64,000 bases of DNA from Posidonia oceanica. Lineage: Eukaryota > Streptophyta > Magnoliopsida > Alismatales > Posidoniaceae. Within the stretch, counting starts at the first letter, position 1; each line of letters opens with the position of its first letter. The position numbers and the translations under genes are program-made. The stretch spans positions 100,520,501 through 100,584,500 of the forward strand of contig JAZBRS010000020.1 in NCBI GenBank assembly GCA_037176725.1, given 5' to 3'. The notes under the pieces are model-generated. The model was not told the origin of the DNA, searched no databases, and worked only from the letters and a program-made list of their open reading frames with translations. This document shows positions 22,331 to 32,938 of this stretch, in pieces.

Positions 22331-25300
22331 TGTAACGACTCGAGTCGCTACCAACAAAACTAAGCCCACAAAAATTTAAAACTTAATTAACTATTACAAT
22401 TACAATATACTACTGGGCTAAACAACAAATATCAATGCTAGGAACCTGCAGTGGACAGCTACGTGACTCCCACTATATGCACTATAACTCCAAACCAGCT
22501 AATCATCTGCATCTGCAAACCACACAAAGCACACGTGAGTGACCTAGAAATCGTTACTCAGTACACACCTCGCAAAAACCACACGAGAAATCGACGTAAA
22601 ACCTCAATTACGGCACAACCGGTAAAGCCCCAAAATCTGGGTCCACAACAATCAATAAAACACCCTTCCCAAAGCCCACAAGCTAAAACTAGGGAAGACA
22701 GGCGTTTACAAAAATATTCACAAAGCCACAGCCCACTGGCCCAAAACCTCAAAACCACTCAAAACCCTCCAACCCCTCAGGCTGGAAAACACTCGGCCCA
22801 CTGGCCAAGACAAGGCGGAAATACCTCGCAAAACTAAATCTCAATCAATATAACGGCCCACCGGCCCAAAGCTCAAACCAAAGCCGCACGCCGTAACTAG
22901 GCGGGAAAACATCTGGCCTAATACGGCCCAAGACACAAAACACAATATCACGCCATACACAGGCGGAAAGCAACTGGTCCAATATGGCCCAAAACTCAAA
23001 TCACAATATCACGCCATACACAGGCGGAAAGTAACTGGCCCAAAATGGCCTAAACAACAGTAAAACTCATAAAGCCCAAACTCATAAAGCCCAAACTCAA
23101 GCAAAGCTCAAGGCCTAATATGGCCAGCAACAACCAAAACACAACCCCACGGGCACAAAACCACAACTGATCGTATTGCCTGGCGCCAAGCAACCAATCT
23201 GGCCTCAAGCAGTAGTCAGGGACTCACCCCTATAGCTCACTACACTGCCATGAACACCCGCCCTGTGGAGGAGCGTGTCCGTCCTGACATATCGTCACTA
23301 GAGACACTTCAAAAGTGATCCCCACCTGGGAAAGCTACTCAACCCAACTGGGCAAGCTGTCCTCACTCAGGACAAACCACAGGGCATGCCTAATATACGG
23401 CGACCTTAGCTCAATGCTCCGAACCACTAGGGGCTCCAACCCCTAGGCTCAGCCAGCACTAGTGTCCCGAACCACTAGAGGCTCCAACCCCTAGGCTCAG
23501 CTGGCACCCAAAACAAGGCGAGTCCCGGTGCCCATAACAACTAGGGTATCATGCCCAGCTACGTAGGAGTATCATACCTCCCGAGTCCGCTGCTACGATA
23601 CCGCTAGGTACGGTCGGCACCCCGACCCCCAAACCTCAACCCAGGCGAAGTGTGCGACACATCAGCAACGCCGTCGCATCCCCGGGTCCAGCCAACACAA
23701 CTCCCAGGTTTTTGGCCACGGAAAACCTCGGCAAAACCATTTGCAAACCATTCATATTTTCCTCAGAAATCTCTTTGAAAACATTTATCAAATATCATGG
23801 GCTAAAGCACAATAAGCCCCAAAACCAACCGAGGAAACCACATTGGAAAACAAGCCCGGGAGAGCATCCCAGACCAAAATCGGCTGACCGGTACTCCCAC
23901 CGGTAGATCGAAAATCCCTGATTCAGTGGAACCAAATCCACCGACTAACCGGTCTGCACAGTGATCGGCAGACCGATATCACACCAGTCATACCAAAAAT
24001 CCCTGATTCGGTGGAACTAAATCCACCGGCCAATCGATCGAACCCTGAAAATGGCAGACCGATCAATAACGGTCGATCGAAATCAGGTCCTGGTCTAAAT
24101 CTAACGGAAAAAGGTGACACCGATATCACACTGGTGTACCGATTTCCCCCAGAAATCGGCAGACCGACCAAAAAGGTCGTGTCGAACCAGGACAGGGCAG
24201 AAAACTTACAAAACCGACTTTAAACCAAAAACACCCGAATCAAACTCCAAACCTAGCGTGCCATATACCGGAATCTCCGGAATTCAACAAGGAATGCAAC
24301 CATACCCTCGATATGGCATTTCGAGGCACGCAACACAAGAAAATGCCGAAAATCCAATAATCAAGCCATTTTCATAAAAACCTCAAAACACTATCAAATC
24401 CATGCCAAATCAAACGTGCAACACATGCAAAGGAGCGTCTCAGCTCGAGCAACACAAATATATTACAATCGCCTCAATCCGAGGCCCAAAACATCGAAAT
24501 TCACCGGGAAACCACAATATAGCATTTAAGTCACTCGGCCATATATTCGGCCAAAAAAACCACAATAAATCTCTAAAAATTACCAAATCACTAACATAGC
24601 ATAATATCATGGCAGGGGACATAATTAAATCATAATAAAGCCGTTCTTGAGCCCACAACTCAAGAAACCACTAAAAATCCCTATTTGAGCTATAAACCAA
24701 CTCAAGCCAAATAACTTCGCCTAAATGTATATAAATCCCTAAAAGTTGCCAAACTCAATTATATCATACAAAACATGGCAAGGGACACATGCAAGGCAAT
24801 ATCTAAATATTTAATCTACTAGGGTGAGGCGTGTACCTTGGGATAGAGGGACAACCTCCGTCCACCGACGATCCATACGCACACCGAGCACGCCGCTCCA
24901 CCGAGACGACGACCGGAGCTCGCCACACCACCGCCGGCCGCCACCGCACGTCGGCCACCACCAACAGCCGCCAGCCACCACACGGAGGAGGAAGAAGAAG
25001 AAGAGGAAGAGGAGGGGAAGAAAGGGGAAAGGAGGAGGGAGGGAGACGAAGGAGGGGGAGACAGATGGGGAGAGGGGGAGGAGGAGATGGAGATGTGCCG
25101 GCTAGGGCACGACGCGCAAGGAGGAGGATGCACGCACGGGGGGGAGGAGGGGAGACGTGCATGAGGGGGAGAGGGGAAAGAAGAGAAGGAAGGGGGAGAG
25201 CACGTGAGGGAGAGGGTGGAGGGGAAAGGGAGAGAGAGGGAGAGAAAGAGAGGGAGAGAAAGAGAGAGAGAGAACCAGGGACCAGACCACAATCTGTCCC

Positions 25301-25475
25301 ACCAACCACCACAAGTGGGAGTCCACCACAACAATACAGGTGGAGACCCACACAAACCACAGATGGGACGCACAATAACTCAAGTGGGGCTCGTAAGGCC
25401 AATAACACCTGACCAAAGCCAAGAAATTCATTATAAAAGCATAATTAGATGGAAAATGAATTCCCGCGTGTTACA
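22331..25475 (-). repeat. 5' LTR of the gypsy chromovirus (right copy)
   Basis: 3145 bp. It pairs with 14263-17402 almost end to end. Differences include a short duplication of CATAAAGCCCAAACT near 23070 and scattered transitions. It abuts the primer site on the left and the duplication ATTGC on the right. Confidence 0.95.
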
Positions 25476-25480
25476 ATTGC
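25476..25480. other. Target site duplication, right (ATTGC)
   Basis: This copy continues as ATTGCATGGTTTATCGCC, matching the uninterrupted sister LTR at 2582. Confidence 0.95.
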
Positions 25481-25773
25481 ATGGTTTATCGCCTTTGCTA
25501 TGTTTTTCTCTTGCATGTCGCTTTGCATTGCATGGCTTTCATCGTTGCTTTGATTTATCGCCTGCATTTGCATTAGGGCGGTGATGCTTACTGTTTGGAA
25601 TTCTTACGAACTAGGGCTTGCTCGTTTGGAGCACTGACAGCGCTGCTGAGCACATAGATTGTACGTTTAATTCCTTGGATGCACCTTAACACTTAGAGCA
25701 TACATTTGAGCATGTAATTAAGCATTCATGGCATTTAGGCATTTAGCATGCATGTTCCTACATATGCAAGCAT

Positions 25774-25872
25774 TAAGCCTAGAAAGACCGATTCTCGGAC
25801 GTATCAAGGGTGCCTAACACCTTTCCCGTGTGTAACAAGAGTTCTTGCCCTTTCTCTTGGCCCACAATGACC
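25774..25872 (+). promoter_or_regulatory. Highly conserved LTR block, copy 2
   Basis: Same block as 2881-2983, with few substitutions, in the 3' LTR of element A. Confidence 0.55.
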
Positions 25873-26148
25873 ATATTGCCCTTATCCTAGGCACGAGTCA
25901 CATTTGCATTCTTTTTTTTTCTTTTTTGCATGGTTTCTCATGCTTTCATCAGTTTTCCTTGTCTCCCGATTTAATAGACACGGTGGTGACTCTGATTTAG
26001 TCTTATCTTTGTTTTTTCCTCTTTTTCCAACGTTTCCGAGTTGAGTATCCCTCCACGGGTCCTACTGCTATTAGTGAACCTAATTCCGATCGGTGCACGC
26101 GAGCTTTGGCATCGTGCATGGACGATCCGAATTTCGGGATTACTACAA

Positions 26149-26364
26149 TACCAGAAGAAAGTTAGGCCCAGAAGCTTCCAACCCGGAGATCTGGTCCTAT
26201 AGGCCATTCATCTTCCAGACAGTCGAGGCAATTTCCAGCCCAACTGGTGCATCCCCTTTGTGATCAAGTGGGTCTTCTCCGGCGGTGTAGCAATCCTTGA
26301 GGATATGGACCAAGTTGAGCAGTCAGAACCGGTCAACTCATGCTACCTCAAGAAGTACTACTAG
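26149..26364 (+). pseudogene. pol: C-terminal end of Ogre/Tat pol (element H)
   Basis: 72 codons in one frame read as the integrase C-terminal tail: KVRPRSFQPGDLVL, then a stop, then NFQPNW and FSGGVAILEDMD, ending CYLKKYY and TAG (26362-26364). This is the usual end of Ogre/Tat pol, with GDLVL and a GPY-like module. One in-frame TAG lies at 26200-26202. The fragment starts directly at the LTR end of element A, so the rest of pol was separated by insertion of A and lies outside the window, if it survives. Confidence 0.8.
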
Positions 26365-27555
26365 TAGCCTGGAGCCGCCCTTTCCTTGCAGAGCCTTTTT
26401 CCTCGATTCCATCTCATGCATTCAAACACTTTCATGCATTCTCAGCTTTACATGCTTTATTAGTCAAAAAAAAAAGAGGGAAGAAAAGGAAAAAAAACAA
26501 CCACGCATTACAATCATAACCCGATCATGAAAATCGGAAGTGCTTGCCTACTCTGGAAAGAGTCTACTCTACCTCACCTGACACTACTTAGATGTCCTAA
26601 CTAGTGAGGGAGCCACAACTTAGTGAAGACAGGTGAAATGTCCAAACCCCCTAGGACTTACACCTCTAGAGGGAGATAAAATACTAGGGTGTGAGTGAGA
26701 GTGTTAGCTAAAAAAAAAAATATATATATATATATATACATGTCTGTGCATGGGCATCAAAGAAAAAAAGAAGACAGAAGGCGAAGACAGAAGTCAGCGC
26801 TAGAGATAGAGACGAACAGCGTAGCCCCGTCCCTCCAACTTACCTTGGAGAGGAGTCGAAGTTCGTGCCTGGGGAACCCACCAATCCTACAGGGCCTAGC
26901 CACCCCTGTCTAGCAACAGCTCCCCTAGCCTCAGACTAGGCCCCCATTACATCCAAGCCAGGGATAAGGGAAACCTGCATGCTTATGTTGGAGCAAAAGA
27001 ATGACAAAATGAAAAGAGTAGGTATAGGTTCTCGAGAGTTTGGCATGAAGCCTGTCCTCACCACACCACCATCTTAACGCTAAAAATTCTCGTCCATTCC
27101 AGAGTGCCACCGACAGTTAGGAGTATGAGTAGAGTCCGATGAGTCAGAGACCGCTCCTTTCCTCTATGGCAGGCATCAAGCACTCCATATACTGAGGGAA
27201 ATAGAAATCTAGCATAAATCATTCATGCATCTATCAAGCATTAATCATCGCTTTTTACTCTTCCCCTCCCACTCTGCAAGGCCCAGCTCGGCACTGGGAT
27301 AGTACTCTACCAAAGGCAAGTTGACCGCCTTCGGACCACAGCCCGTTGGTCTAGAGCTCCCACCAACTTGCCCGGCCACTGCTCAATCCAAGCACCAGCA
27401 CAAGCCTCGGAACAGGCCATCATTGTTAGCACGGTAGTTTGGAATGTATGTCAGTAGCCAGGGGTAGAATGGTCACTTCGGAGGCAATAGGACAACCTCA
27501 GCACTTTGGGGTCCCTTAGGGACTGTCAGGCTTGCATAGCCAGGCACTACCAACC
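26365..27555 (+). other. Non-coding spacer downstream of pol in H
   Basis: I see no coding frame. It holds an A-rich stretch (26465-26510), an AT dinucleotide run (26719-26738) and otherwise unremarkable sequence. In Tat-type elements a spacer with extra ORFs lies between pol and the 3' LTR, which fits. Confidence 0.5.
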
Positions 27556-27770
27556 ATCCCCTGTGTGACTTCGCTCCGGGTGGACAAAGTCCCTTTTGCT
27601 TGTCTCCTCGCTCCGTGCGGACGAGGACAAGTATACTCCTTTGTGCGACTTCACTCCGGGCGGACGAAGTCCCTTTCGCTTGTTTCCTCGCTCCGTGCGG
27701 ACGAGTACAAGTGTGCCTTTTGTGCAACTTCGCCCCGTGCAGGCAAGGTCCCTTTGCATGAATGAATGTG
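27556..27770 (+). repeat. Tandem array of alternating hairpins with CTCCG..GGA loops
   Basis: Units of about 88 bp contain two hairpins each: ACTTCG, CTCCGGGCGGA, CGAAGT and CCTCG, CTCCGTGCGGA, CGAGG. The loop is nearly constant while the stems differ. A single related copy lies at about 30508-30560. Confidence 0.7.
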
Positions 27771-28029
27771 CTTGGTTTCTGTGATCTGAATGTTAGTTGT
27801 AACATGTTAACTGTTTTATTGGCTTTGAAATGCACATCTTCTTCTTTGACAGCCAGTGTTGCGTGCCTGTGTAAGATCTGATGGACCACAGCCTTGATTG
27901 CAGGTACTTGAAGATTTTGCACAAGTTTTCTGCTCAATGTCACGGGCCGTGCGACCGACCCCTTTTTCAAGCACTTGTATTTTCTCCGTCCTTGCCCGTG
28001 AAATGGGTTTCCCCACTTTAGTAACCCCG

Positions 28030-29190
28030 ACGCGCTGCTCCGAGGTTCTCTAAGGATGGATCGGCGAACTCACCGAAGGTGACCACGAGAAGCTGCGTTT
28101 GTGGGGCCTCTCGTCCAAGCTTTTGAAGACAGTTGAGGTAGAGGTGAGCCGCCATCTCCTGTGCGCTGCTACAAGATTCTGGAAACCTACGCACCATGTT
28201 TTCCATTTCGGCAGAACGGAGCTGACGCCCACGCTGGAGGAAGTACGCCGAATCTACAGCTTTTCCAAGCTTTTGGGACCAACTGTGTTCATGAGGCAAA
28301 CGGATATGTTGCAGTCCCGAGCCAACTGACTGGACTCTCCACTGTTGACTGCAAATAGAGGTTGATCTACACCGACGGGCCTACGCCCATGCTCCGCCTG
28401 GAATACTTCGATCAAGTTGCCAAGAAGCGTGTTGTGCTTGGAGATGAACTGTGGCTCTGGGGTTCAGTTACCCACTTCTTAGGGGAGCTGATCTTCAGTC
28501 ACGGCTGGATGACGGTTGCGATTGAAGTTGCCATGATTGCACTTGCTGTGGTGACTTGGCAGATCGACCTGGCACCAGTAGTTCTAGCAGAGACTTATTG
28601 TGGACTGGACCACATCTCACACCGCTGCTACCACTTCCACGGCTGCAGGGCCCTAGTGCAGGTATGGCTGGCTAGACACTTGGGGATGGATATTCTACGC
28701 CCACAGAGATCCGCCTTCGAGACTTACTGCAGTAGCGGCCATGCTCGAGCTATTCAGAGTGTCCGCGAGGAGTACGAGAAGCTGGCAAAGCTAACCGGGG
28801 ATGCATTGACATGGCACATCATCCCATCCACGGCTGAATCCTTCACTGTCTTCTTCAGCGCTCGCGACATGCGACTGATTGTGCTACCAGGGTTCACCAA
28901 GGGTGTTGAGTATCATCCTATCCGAGTGACGTGGCAGTTCGGCTTCCAACAGGGTGCCTTTGTCGATAGCACAACGTCCAAGCTTCTTCAGCCTTATCCA
29001 CTCAACTCAACTGCTGCAACGACGGAGCTGGCCCACCTGATGCGACATTGTGATTGTGAATGTGAATGGCTCAGGGTGCATCCTTGAGTATGCGACTGAG
29101 GTACTAGGGCTCTGGCCTATCAACGAGATCCCACCTGACGCCCCTCTGTTCTGTGATAGTAGGAGTTCCAAGAAGGCCCAAACTGGTTAG
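28030..29190 (+). pseudogene. DUF7745-like extra ORF of an Ogre/Tat element, broken
   Basis: The longest open part (28362-29087, 241 codons) resembles plant proteins annotated DUF7745 or plant-mobile-domain-like, which I recall being associated with Ogre-type elements: GSVTHFLGELIFSHGW, APVVLAETYCGLDHIS and ALVQVWLARHL are characteristic. The preceding frame (28057-28329) has TPTLEEVRRIYSF, also typical, and a short C-terminal continuation (PINEIPPDAPLF) lies in another frame to 29190. Breaks: TAA at 28051, a frameshift near 28300, TAG at 28356-28358 and a frameshift near 29045. Function is unknown. It lies downstream of a pol end, whereas in Ogre the extra ORF1 is upstream of gag. Confidence 0.55.
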
Positions 29191-29894
29191 AGCACTTATG
29201 CAGCTACGCACCCTATTTAAGTCTTGTTGTATCATGTTCGGCCTGGCTATGGACATGTAACCAAGACTAAATCAATGCAAAGATTTTTGTTGTGCCATTT
29301 ACTTGTGTGTTGAGTTTGCCTTTCATAACTTGATGCATGCATGTTCTCGCGCAACCATGTCTTGAGCTGCCTGTCCAGTTTGCTGTCAGAATACTGCATT
29401 GAACCCGCACATCAAACCCCATGGAACCATGAGGAGGGCGCCCTCAGATCTTGACAGTTCGCTAAAGTCAAAAGCAGCTACCAGAATTCTCAACACAAGG
29501 AAAATTACAGGAAAGCCCCTGTATTTTATCAGAACATTAGAATCTCTACAAAACAACGCCAGAACTACTCCGAGGATACTCAGCCGCAGCATCCATCAAT
29601 CGCCATGGTATCAAGCAAAGCCACTAAGCACCCTCAGTCGGATCCTCATTCAGGCTAGTACCCCTAACTACTCGGTTGGCAAGCACATCAGCTTTGTCCC
29701 CATTCTTCGTATTTCAATGCCAAGGGCGCTTCAGCTGTCCCCTGGTATCCTTTCCTGATACCATGGGCAACTTTTCTGCTGCCCTGTGGTATTACTCCCC
29801 CATCTTTCCCCAGGCTGACACCCCTAATTGTCACGGGTCAGTCTATAGCTTTTGCCCCACATTTGGGTTTTGATGCTCCCGTTATCCTTTCTGG
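29191..29894 (+). other. Non-coding part of the H 3' region
   Basis: No convincing coding. From about 29650 it parallels 8930-9130 of element A (GCTAGTACCCCTAACTACTCGG, CTGTCCCCTGGTATC, GATACCATGGGCA), including a decayed GGTATC hairpin near 29735-29765. Confidence 0.5.
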
Positions 29895-29895
29895 T

Positions 29896-30440
29896 CAATA
29901 AGTCTGAAACTTATCACTTTTCATTTCCTTTCCGCTCGATAAGTCTGAAACTTATCACTTTCCTTTGCGATCGATAGGTCCGAAATCTATCCTTTCCGGT
30001 CGATAAGTCCGAAACTTATCACTTTCCTTTGTGGTCGATAGGTCTGAAACCTATCCTTTCCGGTGATAAGTCTGAAACGTATCACTTTCCTTTGCAGTCG
30101 ATAAGTCCGAAACCTATCCTTTTCGATCGATAAGTATGAAACTTATCACTTTCCTTTGCAGTCGATAGGTTTGAAACCTATCCTTTCCAGTCGATAAGTA
30201 CGAAACTTATCACTTTCCTTTGTGGTCGATAGGTCCGAAACCTATCATTTCCGGTTGATAAGTTCGAAACTTATCGCTTTCCTTTGCGGTTGATAGGTCC
30301 GAAACCTATCCTTTCCAGTTGATAAGTCTGAATCTTATCACTTTCCTTTGCGGTCGATAGGTCCAAAACCTATCCTTTCCGATCAATCAGTCTGAAACTT
30401 ATCACTTTTCACCCCTTGCGGTTGATAGGTCCGAAACCTA
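29896..30440 (+). repeat. 64 bp tandem array with two alternating hairpins per unit
   Basis: About 17 hairpins occur in a row. One type is GATAAGT, loop NYGAA, ACTTATC; the other is GATAGGT, loop, ACCTATC. The first type starts at 30129, 30193, 30257 and 30321, exactly 64 bp apart; the second at 30163, 30227, 30292 and 30355. Spacers are TCACTTTCCTTTGCGGTC and CCTTTCCGGTC. A few copies have one-sided changes (30064, 30099, 30321). Confidence 0.9.
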
Positions 30441-31180
30441 TCATCTATCACATCATGCCCTTTCCGGTCGGTATGTTCGAAACTTGCCAATTATCATCTC
30501 TTGCGTGACTTCGCTCCGGATGGATGGAGTCCTGCTTGCTTGCTTCCTCAGGCGAGGACAAGCTGTCCTTTTTCCTTGTTGTCGAGCTGGCAGCCCTAAC
30601 TGCTCGGTTGACACCCGTCATACTGTCTAACCTTCCTCTCAGTACCAGGAGCACTTTTAGCTGCCCCCTGGTATCATCCATGATACCAGGGGCATCTTTT
30701 CCACTGCCCTCAGTGTCTTTCTCGGGTTGGTAGCCCATATTACCTAGACGACATCCATCACAATGTCAGGCGTCTTTCTCGGGTTGATAACCTAAACTAT
30801 CCGTTAATGAGTCTGTCAACTCATCGTCCATTGCACTAGCATCACATATTAGGTAGTTGCACCAGCATTACAAGCTAGGTAGTAGTGCCAGCATCGCATG
30901 CACACTAGCACCGCATACTCCCCCCTCCCTAGTAGAGTCAAACACCGCATCACATCAACATGCGTCACACCAGCATCGCTTAGAGTCGTACGCAGCTCGG
31001 CACGTAGCATTTGCATTGCCATCGCTTAGAGCGGAGCACAGCGAATGGCACCCCCACGCTAGAGTTAGCCCGAGCCTCAGTGCACAGCATCGGCATCCCA
31101 TGCGAGAGTCGCCTTGAGCCTCAGCACACAGCATTGCATTATCCACAACACCAGCACACACGCATGCATCGCCTGTGTCT
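30441..31180 (+). other. Remaining 3' region of H
   Basis: Non-coding, with the perfect hairpin at 30665-30692, a hairpin of the AATGAGT type near 30806, and repeats of the words GCATCGCAT, CAGCATCGC and GTAGTGCCAGC at 30840-31150. No clear polypurine tract precedes the LTR remnant. Confidence 0.5.
30665..30692 (+). repeat. Perfect 11 bp hairpin, second copy
   Basis: Same arms as 8745-8772, with loop ATCCAT. Confidence 0.8.
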
Positions 31181-31257
31181 CCCTCAGTAGAGTTCAGCCC
31201 AAGCCCATTAGCAGCCCAACACACCCTTGACCAGGCCCTGTCCATAGCAGAGGTTCT

Positions 31258-31336
31258 TGTCGCCTGTCCTAGCGGCAACTTGTTCCGTCGCCACTTATAA
31301 CGGCGACATGTGCTGTCGCCGCGCTGAGAGGCGACA
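31258..31336 (+). repeat. GGCGAC/GTCGCC hairpin cluster 1
   Basis: GTCGCC, ACTTATAAC, GGCGAC and then GTCGCC, GCGCTGAGA, GGCGAC form back-to-back hairpins. The minus-strand counterpart is at 61500-61575. Confidence 0.75.
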
Positions 31337-31774
31337 CGGAACCTGTTTGAACTCCTGCGCGCGTGACCTGTCGTCACCTCTCCACCGCCCGACCAAGCCA
31401 CTTACTCCCTCGCAACGGCCACCTTTTGGCACTCTGGCACGCCATCCCATCAGCTCTCCACCGCCCGACCAAGCCACTTACTCCCTGTGCCATTTCTGGC
31501 ATCGTACCTCCTGTCGCGACCTCTCCACTGCCCAACCAAGCCCCTGCCACCCTGTGCAGACCTCGCTGACAAAACCAGAGGACCCGACACTCTCCCACAC
31601 ATCACACCCAATTCCCAAAGCCTCCATGCACTCCCGAAGGAACCCGAACTTTCCATGTGCGAGAGCAAACTCCCTCCGAGCGTCCCGTGCCCCATTTTGT
31701 TCCTCCCGCTCACCGTCTTCCGAGTTCTATCGCTGTTTGGTCTCACCGACGCTGGAGAAGACAGTCACCTCCCC

Positions 31775-31786
31775 GCTCAGGTAACC
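31775..31786 (+). other. Splice-donor-like site in LTR of H
   Basis: GCTCAG then GTAACC sits at the position equivalent to the donor-like sites of the other LTRs. Confidence 0.4.
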
Positions 31787-32805
31787 TCTTCCTCTCCATC
31801 TGGTTTTGTCCCTCGAGGGAGGGGGATTGTTTCTGTGAGTTTCCCATGTTTTTTGGTATTTCCTTTCACCATTTACACCTTGCTTTTTTGGCTCCATCGA
31901 CGTCTACCGCTGTGTGAGGCCGTCTGGCCTTTGAGCACGTGGCACGGGCTGTCCTAGAGTTTGCCTTGCACCCCACTTGCATGTCGAACCTGTCTTGTTT
32001 CCCCCCAGGTGTCCTCCGTGCTCCAGTGAAGCCCACGAGCCCACCGTCGTCGACACGGCTGGCAAAGCTCGCGGACTTCGGCACAATGGGGAGTCCTCGG
32101 GGATGCTCGGCCATCCCGTTTTCCACTCCCATTAGCTTCGCCGGACCCCCCCAACCATCCTGTAACTCGCAGACATCCCAGTTGGCCTCCCATATGCTCC
32201 CAGCCTCCCTCGTGGCCGGACGGCGTGTGTGGACGGCCGTCGACGATGAGAAGGTGGTGGAGGACATCCAGTGGCCCGTTTTTACTCCCGTTTGTTTCCT
32301 CGTCCTCGTCTCGACTTCCCGAAGCCTCTAGTGAGTCGTGCATAAGCCAAGGAGCTCCCCGACCTTCACCAAGGCCGCCAGAGTTCTCGGTTGCCAGCAG
32401 TGAAACCCAATAGGTGGGGTGAGAGATCCACAGGTCCATTTTTGGTTTAAATATATGTTTGTGTTCCTGGGAGTGCCGTCGTGCTTCCCCGATCATTAGT
32501 CGCATTTTTAGCATCACCGACAGTGCGGGATTTGGCGATAAAATCCGGCCAGCGGACTGCCAGGTGTGTCGCCTGTTCTAGCGGCGACTCGACTGTGTTT
32601 CTGGCAGTCCCCAGGTAGGACTTTGCGCCGGCGTATCTCGTGATCCAGGCACCCATTCTGCATGATAATTGCATGACTGTATTCTCCTATATGTCGTCTA
32701 TCTCTGTGAATGCCTGCTTGCATGTTTACAGTCGTTTTGCATAATTTAATCGGTCACCGAAGTCCACTGTTTGGCCTGTCAAAAGTAGCTTTGGCCGCCA
32801 GTCAA

Positions 32806-32932
32806 AGCGGCGACTTGTGCCGTCGCCGTGCATACCGGCGACGTGTGCTGTCGCCGTTGTGAGGAGCGACTGCGCCGTCGCCGCGCATACCGACGACGTG
32901 TACTGTCACTGTGGTGACAGGCGACTCATGCC
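32806..32932 (+). repeat. GGCGAC/GTCGCC hairpin cluster 2 (expanded)
   Basis: Alternating GGCGAC and GTCGCC words, separated by 7-9 bases, give at least four overlapping hairpins. The counterpart in element M (59965-60035) has fewer units, so the cluster expanded here or shrank there. Confidence 0.75.
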
Positions 32933-32938
32933 AGACCC

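Larger units (their letters stand above)
14263..25475 (-). mobile_element. Ty3/gypsy chromovirus (Tekay/Del type), nested in element A LTR
   Basis: A structurally complete element of 11.2 kb lies on the minus strand, with 3.14 kb LTRs, an iMet primer site inside the right LTR, and a gag-pro-RT-RNaseH-integrase-chromodomain order. It is flanked by the perfect 5 bp duplication ATTGC. The LTRs are very similar (about 380 bp around 15670 and 23750 look identical), so the insertion is relatively recent, yet the reading frame has many stops. No clear polypurine tract is visible next to 17402; that segment seems decayed. Confidence 0.95.
1..26147 (+). mobile_element. Ogre/Tat-like LTR retrotransposon (element A), gag only, with a nested insertion
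   Basis: Two related LTRs face the same way and bracket an interior of about 7.4 kb with an Arg-tRNA-like primer site after the first LTR and a purine tract before the second. The first LTR is cut by the window start; the second carries an 11.2 kb gypsy insertion. The interior has a broken Ogre/Tat-type gag and a hairpin-rich 3' region, but I see no protease, RT, RNase H or integrase, so this copy could not move unaided. Its right end joins the last codons of another element's pol, which fits insertion of A into that pol. The matching target duplication on the left lies outside the window. Confidence 0.8.
10658..26147 (+). repeat. 3' LTR of element A, split by the nested gypsy element
   Basis: The LTR runs from TGTAGACACCCC at 10658 to GGGATTACTACA at 26147. 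Removing the gypsy element and one duplication copy (14263-25480) leaves about 4.27 kb. It holds a telomere-like array, a CT tract, a GC-rich block with a donor-like site at 12360, the T-rich array and, beyond the insertion, the conserved block and U5. Confidence 0.85.
31181..32938 (+). repeat. 5'-truncated LTR of H (same family as the LTR of element M)
   Basis: It matches the reverse complement of about 60050-61625. The first 190 bp or so of the LTR, including the TGTAGACACC start, is missing, and similarity stops after GGCGACTCATGCC at 32938. It carries hairpins of GGCGAC at both ends, a GC-rich block and a donor-like site at 31781. Confidence 0.7.

Noticed and set aside
28362..29087. Functional host gene
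   Set aside because: Flanking frames continue the same protein family with stops and frameshifts, and the neighbours are retroelement sequence.
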